From positions 1 to 64,000 of the forward strand of contig CAJNOP010000940.1 of assembly GCA_905250075.1 (NCBI GenBank): a stretch of DNA of 64,000 bases. The letters are read 5' to 3'. The notes under the pieces are model-generated. The model searched no databases, had not been told where the DNA came from, and saw only the letters and a program-made list of their open reading frames with translations. This DNA is from Rotaria sp. Silwood1. Its lineage: Eukaryota; Rotifera; Eurotatoria; Philodinida; Philodinidae. The position numbers and the translations under genes were made by a program. Shown here one piece after another: positions 50,950-63,347 of the stretch. Numbering within the stretch: the stretch's first letter is position 1; every line of letters starts with the position of its first letter.

Positions 50950-53835
50950 TTACCCTATGGTTGACTGGAATACACGTCTATCTTGGAAAAAAAATCCGTA
51001 ATGACCTTCGCCAATTGGCCATTGTATATTTGCAGCGGCACATCGTGGAAAAGTTTTCGAGCGACGTTGCCATTCCCGAGCTATTAAATCAATACCGGCT
51101 ATGTTTTGCCAGAACGTATATGAGGCGAATTCACCCCATATTGTTCTTGATCGCCATTTAGTGTAAGCTATTGCATGCGTACAAAAATGTATACCCCGAC
51201 AGAATTGAAATAAACCGTCATCAGAATATCGAATGTTAGTTTGATTTTCCACATATATTGGTCCGCATGTGCCAAGATATAGAATGCCATCATCTTTTGC
51301 CATGTTTAGGCCTTGTTCGATGATTCCTATCAAAAAGAGGACATTCATCGTATGTGATCGCTCTATTGTTCAACAAACGAGAGCTTTATTCGAAATACAA
51401 GCTTTGAGTTAGATGAAAAGATTTTTAGAAAAAAGTAACATCTAGATCTGTTAAATCAACTTCTTCACAAACTGTGTATTGATCTACCAAACTCATCAGA
51501 ACTCTTCTACATTTGGGTCGAATGATAATTGAAACATTAATATGAAGGTAGAATACAGAACATGACGAATATAACTATATTAATGGCATATAGTACTTTC
51601 TGAAATTATTCAACAAGCAAGAAGAGTTTGGGTTTTGTTTATATTTCAAAAGATAGATAAGCTAGGATAGTGTGCTTTTTATCATATCATAGTATATAAT
51701 CTTTAGTATATTACTGCAAAATATCAAGTCGATTCATGTACTGATCAAGATTCTATTCAGGATGTAATCAAAGTATACCTTTTTCAATCTTCCAAAATGA
51801 TCACGAAAAGTTGTTTGTGCGAACTTTTTTGTGCTAATTTTAATATAGAATTTGGTTTCACAGCATACCACTCGAAAGAGCTAATGGCGTTCTATACGAT
51901 GATTATATTGCTCCATAGCTTCCTCCGAAGAAGCTCTAATATTTAGCTTATTCGTTGTGCTACATATATGATTTGAAATAAAATAAAAAATTATATCAAA
52001 TACACTAGTCGAATAAATCTTTCATGTTAGAAATTGTGTTATTGGACCTTCAAATCAACGTCTGGCGCACACGGACACAAGATTCATTGTATTGTTTAAT
52101 TGTTTACTTATCGAGGATGATATTACAATTTTCAAGAGCGCATATAAATTTCTTTGCATCTAATATCTCAGTTGATCAACTAAAGTCTACGGATTTTGCA
52201 GAGCAAAAGGTTCTCTAGAAACTTCGTATCTGTTTCATTTTAACTTTAGATGATATTTAGTGAATGAAAAATGGTTGATAATGCGTATCAAGATATGTCA
52301 TTTCTTTGGTAGAACAACATTGAAATCTATAGCATTTCTCTTGGATAAGTTTCACTAGAATGACGTTAATTGGATACCCAACAGAAATATTTAATGATGT
52401 TCATGGTGTTAGCAGAGCGACCTGAAATTTCGTTGATCCTATAACTCCAAAAAAAATTTAATACTTGCTACAAAAAGCTTTAACAGTTTTTTTTTTTTTT
52501 TTTCATACACAATGGTCATTAGTCTATACAATGCAACACAGCTTTTACCTATGATTAAATTTATTTATTTCGATTTTCTTTTTACTAAAGTGTACAATGG
52601 CTGTATGGTTCACTCCTAAAATAAAAATCATGAGTTATGATATGAAGACAACCAGATTTTAAAGCTCATTTAGCTATAAGAAAAAAACACAAAATTCAAT
52701 TTTCTTGTTGGATAATTATGACAGTCATTGCCACTACGATCTTTGACTTAAATGTTGTTGAGAACAATGATACAAATCTGAAATTTTTGGCGCTTATTCT
52801 TTGTGAATATCTACAATATATGGATGCGACCCATGTTCTTGACTAAAGAGTTTCTACGTGATTGAGAACAGACGTCTTCTTCAGAGATTTATATGTTGTT
52901 ATTGTCTTCATTAGCAATTATACTTGTCTATCAAGAAACTCAAACGAACTGTTACCAGAAACCGAAATTGAACCGAATAGAATCAAAACTTATTTTATAA
53001 AAAGCAATAATCTATGAATGTTTGGAAATTGATCAGAGATATTGATCAAAGACCAAAATTGAACGGAATTACAATGGTTTGGTTCGAATTCGGTTATTAC
53101 ATTGAACAGATAGCGAATCATTGATTAGCAACCCAGCTGATTAATCTAATACATGATACGTAAGATGGTTAGCGTCACAGTATGAGGCTATGTAGGCGTG
53201 AACAATAATAACTACGTTCACATTCATGGAAATGAACAAGATTGTAACATACCTCTTATTGAGTGACGTGGATCAGTATAATTCCATTTTACAAAAATCC
53301 AACCATAAGCTCCCTCGATGGCTTTAATATGGACTATGTTGACATCATCTTCAAACAGAAATATCCAGTCATTGTCTGCTAGTTCGGAATTTGGTTTTGC
53401 TCCTATCTCCTTCCATAAGTCAACATAAGTAAGTAAAAGTGATGAAAATCCGATGGGACCGTGAACATTGATTCGTGAATCGTTGTATAATACAGGATGT
53501 TTTATTTGAATGTTAAAATAGTTTGGTAATGTAGTATTCAAGTTTGTTCTTGTGAAATTAAAACGTTTAGTCGCTGAAGATATGATAAATGCTAGGTATG
53601 GTGGACCAGAAGCGTTTCTGGTCTGTACTGAGCTCGAATTATGCAGATCAAATACTTTGCAATCGTTAAAATTGTTTTGCAGATTTGCAAAGATAGCAAC
53701 AGTAATACAAATTATACCCAGGATAATAATTCCATAAAAAAAATGGAAAAATCTATTCGAGTTGTTACTGTTCGTGACATTGAAAATCATACCATGAATA
53801 TTGTCAATTAAAGCCGATCTTTGGACAAAAGACAT
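50950..53835 (-). CDS. Type II membrane glycosyltransferase-like protein
   Basis: Exon 1 (53835-53253) and exon 2 (51326-50950) join in phase 1 across a 1,926-nt intron, giving about 320 residues. A cytosolic N-terminus of about 28 residues precedes one membrane anchor (FFYGIIILGIICITVAIFA), then a lumenal domain with ANASGPPYL-type start, several N-glycosylation sequons, WIFLFEDDVNIV (an acidic EDDVN motif as in GT25-like transferases, possibly nucleotide-sugar/metal binding), MAKDDGILYLGTCGPIY and the ending GHYGFFFQDRRVFQSTIG. A single-pass anchor with a lumenal domain suggests a Golgi enzyme. Donor and acceptor cannot be told. The frame is intact. Codon use is less AT-rich than in the conserved genes, and the neighbourhood is repeat-rich, so the gene may be of recent or foreign origin; that is inference. 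Confidence 0.6.
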
Positions 53836-56728
53836 CTAAAAGAGACAAGAAATGGGACGTTTGTGTGACCAAAAATTTTCTTTACTGACTAGTGAGAACT
53901 GAGAACTATATACCATTATTAACTGCTAACTTTTAATACTCATATATTATTGAAGATTTATTGAGAATTAACAAAAGAAAGTTGTTCTATTACACGCGTT
54001 GCAATTACTTAAGACATCATGCATAGTTTTCCAAAGTAGAGTACTTTATGAAGAATCTACGCAGTAAATTCATCAGCTCTTGAAATAGGTGTCAGCCACA
54101 AATACTCAAATGCTCTTCAAATCTACTGATACTTACCGTACTCATAGAATTCGGCGAGTACTACCAACTGTAAAAATCTTACGCCTTAATATGTTTCCTT
54201 CAGAAGACATGTAACTAGAAAATTCAGTAGGGTTTCGCTCATAGCCTTGTAGTGCTAAACTTAACGAGATCTTTTCCTAATTATTTGCTCAATACATTAG
54301 AATAAGAGCTCTACTTTAAATTTTTCATTAATTTGTGAATAGCTTCTGTTAAATCAGTGATCAGCAGGATCTAGGGATCTAGAAATGGCACATATTCATA
54401 AAGAAATGAAGCAGCTTTACAAAATGATGAATCTCAAATGGATACGAGATCGCGGTCTAGCTACTATTTTTCTTCGCAATGTCAGTGTAGTCGAAGCTTG
54501 AATTCATCTACGTCGAAATGTGCTACCAATGACGATCATAGTTGCCTTTACCGTCGTAAAAGTTAGTCATTTAGCAGTATATTGACTTCTCCGTGATGAA
54601 GATGTGATTTATGATTTTACCGTCGGTCAAATCAACAACTATATCGATTCTGGCGTCAAGAAACTTGGAAGAAGGATTAGTTGTATACCTCTTATGCAAC
54701 GTATTGCGGACTGCTTTAAAAATCATTTGAAAGTATGTTTTCATTGAAACTTGAAAAGATTCACTTATAAAAAAAATATGTTACAGGATCAGAGAATTTC
54801 TTTATAAGAGTCGATTGCTGACTTAAGAAAAAAATGCAGCACAGTGGAACCGACTGGACTTGTTTAAAATTTAAGCAATTCTAACATCGGATTTTGATTG
54901 TCATCTCAAACAGACATCATGTTGCTTTTAGCTTTAACAAAAGAAAAAAAAATGCAATTTTGAGCGTCACGAAAGCATTATCGTATCTAAGCAAATATCA
55001 AACTTTTTTCAGATACAGTACAAGTAAAACGGTTACTTGCTCTTAGTTTTGACTGTTAACCTTGTTGTGGGCCCACAGTATCATTATGTAGATCTGAATA
55101 TCGACAGAAGTTGTAAATGTAGTGAATTATTAGATATTTTATAGACTTTTTCGTTGCTCATATTGGAGAAGATTTATGATACGTAGCATAGAACGCTGAT
55201 AGAGAATGTGGAAAATGGAATCTGTTTCGAACGTAGATATAGTTAGCCGCACCTTACATGCTCATGAATGCTGAAAGACATTGAGAATGCAAAAATCTGA
55301 AGCGTTTGAACCGGATGATTGATGATAGAATTCTATAATTTCTTAAGAGGCATAATTTCTATCGTTTTTCGTGTAGTTTGTTTCGACACAATTTAGATTG
55401 TTATCAGCATATTAAATTACAATGGAGTTAATTAAATCAACAGATAATCGATGAAATTCTAATGCGCACTTACCTAATCGAAAAAATTGTAATAAGAAAT
55501 AGATGAAGGTAGATCGCTTACTAATAAAAGTGTGCAGAAATTTACCTGTGTAAATTGTGACTGGCTACGCTGCTTCTTGCATCAGTTGTTACAATGCATA
55601 CTTTTTTTGAAGCTTCGTTCTTCTCTTTCTTTTCGTTCTCCTTTTATGTCAACAGAAAAAAAATGATTAATATATGGTTTCGTCTGAAAGAAAAGAAAAA
55701 AAATCTGAGTATGTGGAAATGAGTGGTGTGCGTGCAGATAAGGGTTCAATGAGCATTATGAGTGTTACTTTATTCTTTCTTTACCGAATAGAGTTCAGTT
55801 AAATTTCTTTGTTTGCAATAGAAGTTGATGTAATGAAACTCAAGGACATTGAACATATTCGAGTTAAATTAAAAGTCTCACTACCAAACTAACGAATCAA
55901 AAATATGCCGTGCTTATGGCGTATCTGAACTGAAATATTTGAATTTTTAAATACTAATTGTCAATGTTCGATGTGCACAATGCAACGTTATTGAAGACTT
56001 TGATTGTTGTTATTTTTCATCATTTTTAATTGAAGTTCATCAAGTGGCATAAGAAAAAAGTCATGCGTCAAATTCACGAAGAAAATATTACGAAGAAAGT
56101 CGAAGATCCTATTATTTTGAAATAAATACGAAAATACACCGAAACTCTTGAGTTTCGTAAATTTCTTCAGTGAAACATGCATAGACAGTCAGTCTTCGAA
56201 AATTTGAATATTTAAGTTTCGGTACGCCATATGCATGTCACATTTTAAATCTGTTAGTTTAGCAGTGAAATCTTCAATTTAACCGGAATAGTGGTACAGC
56301 AGTGACTTTTATGAAAAAGGTAGCAGTTCCAATTTTCACCTCATATGAATTATAATCAATTGAAGATACGAAGTTATCGTTGCATTAAGCCTAGCTTTTT
56401 GTGGGAAGTAAGGACTTCATAATGTTTCATAAAAGCCTTATGCGATGGATGTAGTTTCAGTGACAGGTGAAATACAGGATTTTGAGAAAAAAATTGGGAA
56501 TTCTAATTCCTCGACTGACCCTAACGGTAACTTGCGCTTTTCCCTATTTTGCGACACAATTGGTTCTGCACAGTCTGATCAGTTCTACTTTTAATCCCAC
56601 ATAAAACTTTTCATAAAAGTTCGTGAAAAGAATGTTATTTTCACAATATAGGTCCGTTGTAATCGGAAAATTGACTTAAGAAATTTATTGTTACCAACTA
56701 TGGATAATCATAACAGGCATCTACTAAA
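53836..56728. other. Intergenic with one possible pseudogene
   Basis: Mostly featureless AT-rich sequence; see the interrupted frame at 54385-54735. Confidence 0.4.
54385..54735 (+). pseudogene. Interrupted coding-like frame, unrecognised
   Basis: From ATG 54385 one frame reads protein-like for about 117 codons (HIHKEMKQLYKMMNLKWIRD, LLRDEDVIYDFTVGQINNYI, RISCIPLMQRIADCFKNHLK) with only two in-frame stops, both TGA. In DNA of this composition several more stops, mostly TAA, would be expected. No family is recognised; it may be a decayed gene. Confidence 0.35.
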
Positions 56729-56780
56729 AGGGTGTGGATGTTTACAGACAAGGAAGCCCCCACATCACCACCCACATCCT
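56729..56780. repeat. Interstitial telomere-repeat dyad 6
   Basis: GGGTGTGGATGTTT, then GCCCCCACATCACCACCCACATCC in inverted orientation. Confidence 0.55.
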
Positions 56781-56928
56781 CAGCATCCATGGTAGCTTGA
56801 GAAGCAGTCGAGGACTAGTCTTGGATCCACATGCAATTTTACCATCCAAAGAAGCTTCAAATACTCTCTTGATACCGATAAACGCTGCAGAAGTTGTTGT
56901 ATTCTAGTCTCTGGTTTACATGTGTGTT

Positions 56929-57183
56929 TGGGTGTGGGTGTGGGTTGGGTGAGGGTGTGGGTGTGGGTGTGGGTGGGGTGTGGGTGTGGGTGTCGGGTGG
57001 TGTGGGTGTGGGTGCGGGTATGTGGCTGTAGATCCTCTCTTCATTCCTTCCACACCCACACCCACACCCACACCCACACCCACATCCACACCCACACCCA
57101 CACCCACCCCACACCCACCCACACCCACACCCCACACCCACACCCACCTACACCCATACCCACACCCACCCACACCCTCAAAC
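56929..57183. repeat. Large TGTGGG / CCCACA head-to-head array
   Basis: About 90 bp of (TGTGGG)n with occasional variants (56929-57019) is followed by a 31-bp unique spacer (57020-57050) and about 130 bp of (CCCACA)n (57051-57183). TGTGGG is the telomeric hexamer described for bdelloid rotifers. The inverted arrangement (G-strand, spacer, C-strand) could form a long hairpin and the G-rich arm a G-quadruplex. Open frames on both strands here are translations of the hexamer and are not genes. It lies 117 bp upstream of the ART start codon. Confidence 0.9.
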
Positions 57184-57300
57184 CCGAACCCTTTCGATCC
57201 GAATGAAACAAAGAAATGGCAACGATACTCGGATTTTGAAAATGAATACATCGAAGAATCGTTTCAACGAAAAGAGCACGAAGTACATTGAAGCGAGTAT

Positions 57301-58174
57301 ATGATCGACTTCAAGCATAATGTTCAATACAAGGCAAACGATAAAGATAAACAAAGGCCAGTAAAACGTGGAGAGATTAGTGTGGATCAGTATGCGAGAG
57401 CAGAACGGTTTTCATATCTGGAAAGAGCAGTTCGATCGTTCCACACTAGTGAAGGTTATTTTAGCCCTTTTATTGAACAGTGGAGAAATCGAAATCAAAG
57501 AATTTGTAATGCAGATGAGCCAGACTGGTCGGCTATAGCAAAACAAGCTGCTGAAGGTAAAAATTACCAAATAAAATTTGCAACACTTTAAAGGATCGTC
57601 ACATCTGTAAGTATTTTAAAAGAAGGTATTCTGCTCAATCAACAATTCGATGCTCAGCAAATGGTTGAACAACTGGAAAAATGGAGAGATTCGTGGGAGT
57701 TGCAAGCATGTGCTGCTCGCCTTTATGCTGCTGAATCATTTCTTTATAAATTGCTCAACTCAACACTAAGAAATAAAGTAATGAGTAAAGCCAATACATT
57801 GGGACCTTTCTGCTACCTATTATGGATGTATTTACGCTTTGATGACGATATAGGGCGTTCAACACTTTATCGTGGTGCAGATCTTACAGCTGAGATGATT
57901 GAAGAGTACAAAAGAGCTGTCGGATCAGTAGTTATATTCCCGGCATTCACATTTACATCAAAAAAGCTAGATATGGCAGAAAAATTCGGTAATACTCTAT
58001 TTATCATTAAACTTTTTTTATTTACCACATGCTCATGACATTTCATATCTGTCATACTATCCAGGTGAAGCAGAAGTGTTATTAAGCGCTAACTATCCTT
58101 TTGTGGTAAAGCAAATGAAGACTCACCCTCAAAATAGTAGTCAATTGTTAATTTATTTGGAACAGCCTATGTAG
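57301..58174 (+). CDS. R-S-E class mono-ADP-ribosyltransferase, frame broken
   Basis: Exon 1 (57301-57556) joins exon 2 (from 57623) in frame across a 66-nt intron. Motifs of arginine-type ADP-ribosyltransferases (ARTs), which transfer ADP-ribose from NAD to proteins, are present in order: the NAD-contacting Arg in TLYRGADL (about 57868), the STS-type strand AFTFTSKK (about 57945) followed by FGNTLFII, and the ExE motif in GEAEVLL (about 58064-58084). No signal peptide or membrane anchor is seen. Between FGNTLFII and the ExE motif the frame shifts by one base within or near a run of seven T (58012-58018). The same interval starts with GT and ends with AG (57987-58064), so splicing it out also restores the frame, at the cost of a core beta strand. 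It may thus be a pseudogene, an assembly error in a homopolymer, or an allele rescued by splicing. Such genes are numerous in bdelloid genomes. Codon use is less AT-biased than in the conserved genes. Confidence 0.65.
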
Positions 58175-59410
58175 CCTCAAAAGGTCGGTAACGTACATCT
58201 AGTGACCTTCTCTGTTTTACATGAATTACAAAAATACGGTTAATAAAATTAGTGTAAAACGACAAAGATGAGTTCGAGTATGTCTTTGAATTAAACTAGT
58301 TATACTTTTACCATGTTGAAAAATGTGCTGAGTAATCAAAGCCTCTATAGGCGCTTAGAGAAACTCATACAAGATTAACACATTGACGACGACGCCCATA
58401 AATTTACAGTTTCGAAATTTTTCTAGAAAAAAAAGTTATAAAGTGCACTAAAAAAGAGTTTTTTCATGTTTTGTATTCAAACATACGTGTTGCTAGCAAT
58501 AGCTTTATGCACTGGAGTTCTATGCCATATATATCGATATGTAGTTCGTTATCCTTAAGTGAGATACTGGGTGTGGGTGTGGGTGTGAGTGTAGTGGATG
58601 TGAGTGTGGGCTGTGGGTGCGAGCATGGAAGAAACACCTACACCCACACCCTTATTGGGGCAGGGGGACTTGCCTCCCACTCTCTCCATCTGCTCAGAAC
58701 ATTGATGTAAGAGTAAAAGAATCACTTTATGAAAACGTATTTTGTCAGTATAGTGCTTAAAATAGGCTGGTAGTACTAGGGTTAAGCAATTAATGAAAAT
58801 TGATTGTTGCATGATATTTCAAAATATAAATTGTATTGCGATAAATTAGTTTCAACTTCAGCTCACTCATTAAATCAATTATTTCGTGAGAAAAATTTAC
58901 TTTTATTAGAAGGATGAAAATGATGAACAACATGATCAACGTGAAGATGGTTGAACAAAACAAAATGACGAGCAGATTTAGTTGCAAGACATAGAAATAT
59001 ATATATATACTTAAAGCTATTAGACGAAGTAGACAAACAAGATGCTATGCAATCACGATTGCTTTCATCTTTCTGTTTTTATTCATTCTTCACATAACAG
59101 TACCAAGTCGACACGAAGAAAACCATAAAGAATATTAAAATTCCTTTTTCTCCTATTCGCATAACGTTATCAACCAGAGATGCAGAATCTGCCGAAGATT
59201 CCCACAGAATGTATGAAAATCGAAGAATAATTCCTCGCGCTTGAATAAGTCCAAGTCACATGTTATTTCGAACAATATGCATTGATGAGTCTAGAACAAT
59301 TATTTGGTGTGATATTTTACTTTCTAGATATTTCCTCTGGAAAACCTCTTTCTCAAAGGTTTTGGATAAAATAATTCACAGAAAACAGCAAAAAACAACT
59401 TATGAAGCAG
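58175..59410. other. Intergenic with telomere-repeat dyad 8
   Basis: Contains the dyad at 58569-58652; the ORFs at 58471-58812 are translations across it. An upstream exon of the 29-residue-repeat gene may lie here but could not be identified. Confidence 0.4.
58569..58652. repeat. Interstitial telomere-repeat dyad 8
   Basis: GGGTGTGGGTGTGGGTGTGA and GTGTGGGCTGTGGGTGC are followed by CACCTACACCCACACCC in inverted orientation. Confidence 0.65.
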
Positions 59411-61103
59411 AAAAGAATTGACAATTATCAACTACGAATATTCAAAGCCACCAATCACTGAAAACNNNNNNNNNNNNNNNNNNNNNNNNNNNNNNNNNNN
59501 NNNNNNNNNNNNNNNNNNNNNNNNNNNNNNNNNNNNNNNNNNNNNNNNNNNNNNNNNNNNNNNNNTAAATGACATCACACAGTTACTCCAGGATATCGAG
59601 GCAAACGTTGGAATCGAACTTGAACGATTGGCCAGTTTAATACGATCACGAATAAATGTTGTCACACAGCTTCTCCAGGGTATCGAGGGCAAAGTTAGCG
59701 AGAGACTTGGACAATTGACTACTTCATCACTATTATCAATAAATGGTATCACACAGTTTCTTCATGATAGCAAAAACCACATGGATGCCACACTTAAACA
59801 ATTGATCGATTCAACACTATCACAACAAAATAGCAGTACAAAGTCTTTCCAGCATTTCGAGAACAACGCTACTGCCAGAATTAGGCAATTGGCCAGTTCG
59901 ACAGTATTACAACAAAAGGGCATCATACAGTCTTTCCAGAATATCGAGAACAACTTTAGCAATGAACTTAGAAAATTGATCAATTTACCACTGTCACCAA
60001 ATAATGACATCGCACAGTCCTTTGGGGATATTGAGAACAACTTTTGTATCGAACTTCACAAATTGACCAGTTCAACACTTTCAGAGAAAAATGATATCAC
60101 ACAGGCTCTCCGGGACATCGAGAAGAACTTTACCGACGAACTTAGAGAGTTAATCGATTTAGCATTGTCACCAATAAATGACATCACAAAATTTGGCCAA
60201 GATATCGAGGAGAACTGTAGAAAGATTCTTGGTCAATTTAAAAATTTAATATCTTCATTGGAAAATAAACGAATAACAGAAAACTTTCAACATCCTCAGT
60301 CGGACTCAAAATATGAACGACCAGTATTGAACATGTATGGGAAGTTCCTTTCTTTCAATAAACCAATAAATAAAGCGTTTTTAGTAATCTTAACTACAAT
60401 TATTATCTCGGCTGCTCTTACTGCTGTTTTCGGTAATATTTTCCTAGCCACTACTACTGTTTATCGAGACGGTCCATGTCCTAATTATGGTCCAATGGAA
60501 TGCTACTGTGGTGACAATCATACATACTTTGATTGCATTGTTGGTGAAATTGTCAACTGTCCAGTCGATTTTATCAGTGGAACATGCTTTCGCTGGATTA
60601 TACGTGACGTGACAACATCGGATCTGACGACACAAATTGGCATTACTGCAGGATTATTGACTGCTTTGGGAGCTATTGCTGAATGTCTAATACGTCTATA
60701 CCTTTATGTACTTAACAAGCGCTTAGGTGTATCAATCGGTATAGCTCGTATTTTGGCTAAAACTGTTGGTATCAATACAACAACTGCTCCAAGCCCCTGT
60801 TGGTGCTGTCATTTATCTTGCCGTTGTAGTTTTCTCAACCTATGCCAGTACAAACATCCGTATATAGTTGTAATAGTAACATTTGTTTACATTTTGGTAC
60901 CGGTGTTGCTTGTTCCAGGCATTGCCCTCCTATATCACTTTGAATTAACTGTAACATTATTAACCTTCGTTTTTCTGATCACATTTGCGTTGGTCTGTGT
61001 TGTGGGTTTGTCATGGATAGCAATACAGGACGACGAAACAAGCGCCAATGTATCAGCTGGATGGGAGGACATAACAAAAGCCATCAGTGCTTTTCGAAAC
61101 TAA
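59411..61103 (+). CDS. Tandem 29-residue-repeat membrane protein, unrecognised
   Basis: A long frame ending at TAA 61101-61103. No in-frame ATG exists before the sequence gap. ATGAAGCAG|AAAAG at 59402-59414 offers an AG acceptor, so this is probably a 3' exon. From 59568 to about 60263, eight consecutive repeats of exactly 29 residues (87 bp) follow the pattern NDITQ-xxx-DIExNxxxELxxL-xSxLSxx, amphipathic and helical. Then come four predicted membrane helices (about 60370-60440, 60630-60715, 60858-60940, 60946-61026), with a Cys-rich loop between the first and second (CPNYGPMECYCGD ... CPVDFISGTCFRW) and a Cys cluster CWCCHLSCRC before the third. The function is unknown. The repeats probably form a cytosolic or extracellular stalk. 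The frame before the 100-N gap is meaningless because the gap length is arbitrary. Confidence 0.65.
59466..59565. other. Assembly gap (100 N)
   Basis: Exactly 100 N, a placeholder length. It falls at the 5' edge of the 87-bp tandem repeats, so the gap most likely hides further repeat copies that could not be assembled. Confidence 0.95.
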
Positions 61104-63347
61104 CAAACACTTCACCACAGTCAAAACCGAACGATGAGCAGGCTTCCTAAGATATAATACAGTCGTAATTTTGACATATTTTTTTATTATTTCAAGAATT
61201 GGGACAGCTAGAGAGTTCAATCAAATACTGTTCAACGCAACTTATCTTACTCCATCTATTCTATAAAAACGAAATTGTTTGGTTGAAATCTTGAGCTCCT
61301 AGAAATATTTTTCTATCATTAACGCCGTTAGGTAACAGGACCCTAAATTTGTGTGCATAGCTTTAGCTCTAACTATCGCGAAAGGAGGACTACAAATGAA
61401 ATACTTTTACAACAAAATTTATATAGAATCAAACGATCTTTACAAAGGTAATTTGTTATTCTAACTTTGTTTATACTTGTGTCAAAAAACAAAGAGAAAA
61501 GAACGTAACGCTGTTGCACCTTTTTTTTGGAAGTAAATTGTTATATTATTTTTATTCGGTGTAGGTTCGTCTGAATCAACTGTTTTACTTCTAACGGCAT
61601 GTCACTACAACTCTTATCACTAAAGGTCGCGTCTGCATCCACAGATACATGATAGGTATCTTTCAAGGTCGAGCATTTGAGCTGAGTATTCCATTTTTGA
61701 CGTTTTCACTGATAAGTTTCTTCCTACTATTTTTCAGTTCGTCTTTTTTCCAAGCTCAATCAATAAAACTTTGATTGATGCAATGTTTTTCTATTCTTTC
61801 TCTACTACCTTAATACACTGAGATAGTTGAAAACGAATAGACTAAAAATAGTACCCGATATCAAGCTTTCGCAACAGGATTACGTATATGTACTCCAAGA
61901 TGTAATTATTTTCGAAACAAAGCGTAGTGCATCAGGATTGCTATGGAAAGCTAGCAATAGCCCACTAGTTTATTGTCTATTGTTCCATACGTAGCTTATC
62001 GACAATTTAAAAGAGACCCTACTTCTTAATGCTGTTACCACAGTATTGATCAAGTATTATTTCAAGAATATCTGCGTGGAAGAAGCGACAAGAGTTCATT
62101 CTGTCGTTGAAATAAAGATTGCATTTGATAGTTTACCAAACATTTGACAGCAAAAGTTTGGAGTCTGACATGAATTGGCATGATCTGTTTTGAAAAAGGA
62201 CAGATAGAACTGTATATGGAGCGATATGACAATCAGTATTAAGTGTCAACACTTTTAGAGGCTCATAGAAATATATTTTTTCCGATGAACAAAATACAAT
62301 TTCTTACACTTTTAAGTATGCTCCACAAGATAGTAGCAACGTTGCTTTTTTAAATTTTGAAGTAAATACTCAATGTTTGAATTGGCACGTTGCCTGAACA
62401 AGCCGGAGAACTACTTACAGAAAAATTAAGTATTGTCTAGCTAATATGTAATTTGAACTTTGAAAATATCAGCGTGATTGGGTGAGCGTACGATATGCAT
62501 ACATGAGCATGTATTTCTATGAGATATTTCTTTTCAATCATAGAAACGAACACAAAGATTGCCATTTGACATCCATGATAGCGCACACGCAGAATAGTGA
62601 TCCATTTTCAATTATCACCAGTCACATCATTTTAACTGATTTAAGATTGAGAAAGTTACGGCAATCGACCGTAATAACTGTTACAAGAACTTCTTGACTT
62701 CGAAAGAACCGCGCAGTACTCATAAACGGGTCATTTACAAGGTTTTCCTGTGTGCCTACGACCGTCATCATTACTCGGACAATTGCATTCCTACACCAAA
62801 TTCAGAATCAATGATTACAACTACACTCACATGCAAGTGAACATATCCATCTATATCATATACAAACACCTTCAATAGATCCGCACACCTTCGAAATGCA
62901 ATTCTACTATCCGCATACTCATATCTTCGGTCTCCGCCGACGCCTATTTCCCAATATTTTTATTTCAAAATATTTCTCTTGAATAAGACAATAAACCAGA
63001 GTTTCATTTTTTAACCTTAGATTGATTTATGCAACTGACTTTCTTCATGGTTATGCAGAAACTTTTGTACGTTATCAAAACTTCGAACGTTGTTATCCTT
63101 GGAAACTCCGCCCAGGCATATTCATGAAATGATTCACAAGATGAAGTTTACTTCGCAACAGTTTCTTGAAATCTATCACACATTTATTCCACCTAGCCTA
63201 TATCATATTAACTTTTTGCTCACTTCTTTTGTTCGCTGAGTACCTCCGATGAAACAATCGCTATCCACTAACAAGAAAGTTTAAAAAACCTTTTTCAGAT
63301 TAAAAAAATTTTGGTCGTTCGGTAGTCATTGAGAATTAACTCTGCAC
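61104..63347. other. Intergenic, no gene seen
   Basis: No exon chain, RNA gene or clear repeat recognised. The short frame at 62482-62697 has no domain. Confidence 0.4.

Noticed and set aside
53552..53737. + strand ORF at 53.6 kb
   Set aside because: Antisense shadow of the glycosyltransferase-like exon 1.
56857..57291. Overlapping open frames on both strands rich in Cys-Gly-Val-Trp or His-Thr-Pro
   Set aside because: They are translations of the TGTGGG/CCCACA hexamer array in all frames, not genes.
59432..60040. Reverse-strand ORFs across the 87-bp repeats
   Set aside because: Shadows of the tandem repeat; the forward frame has the membrane helices and is uninterrupted.
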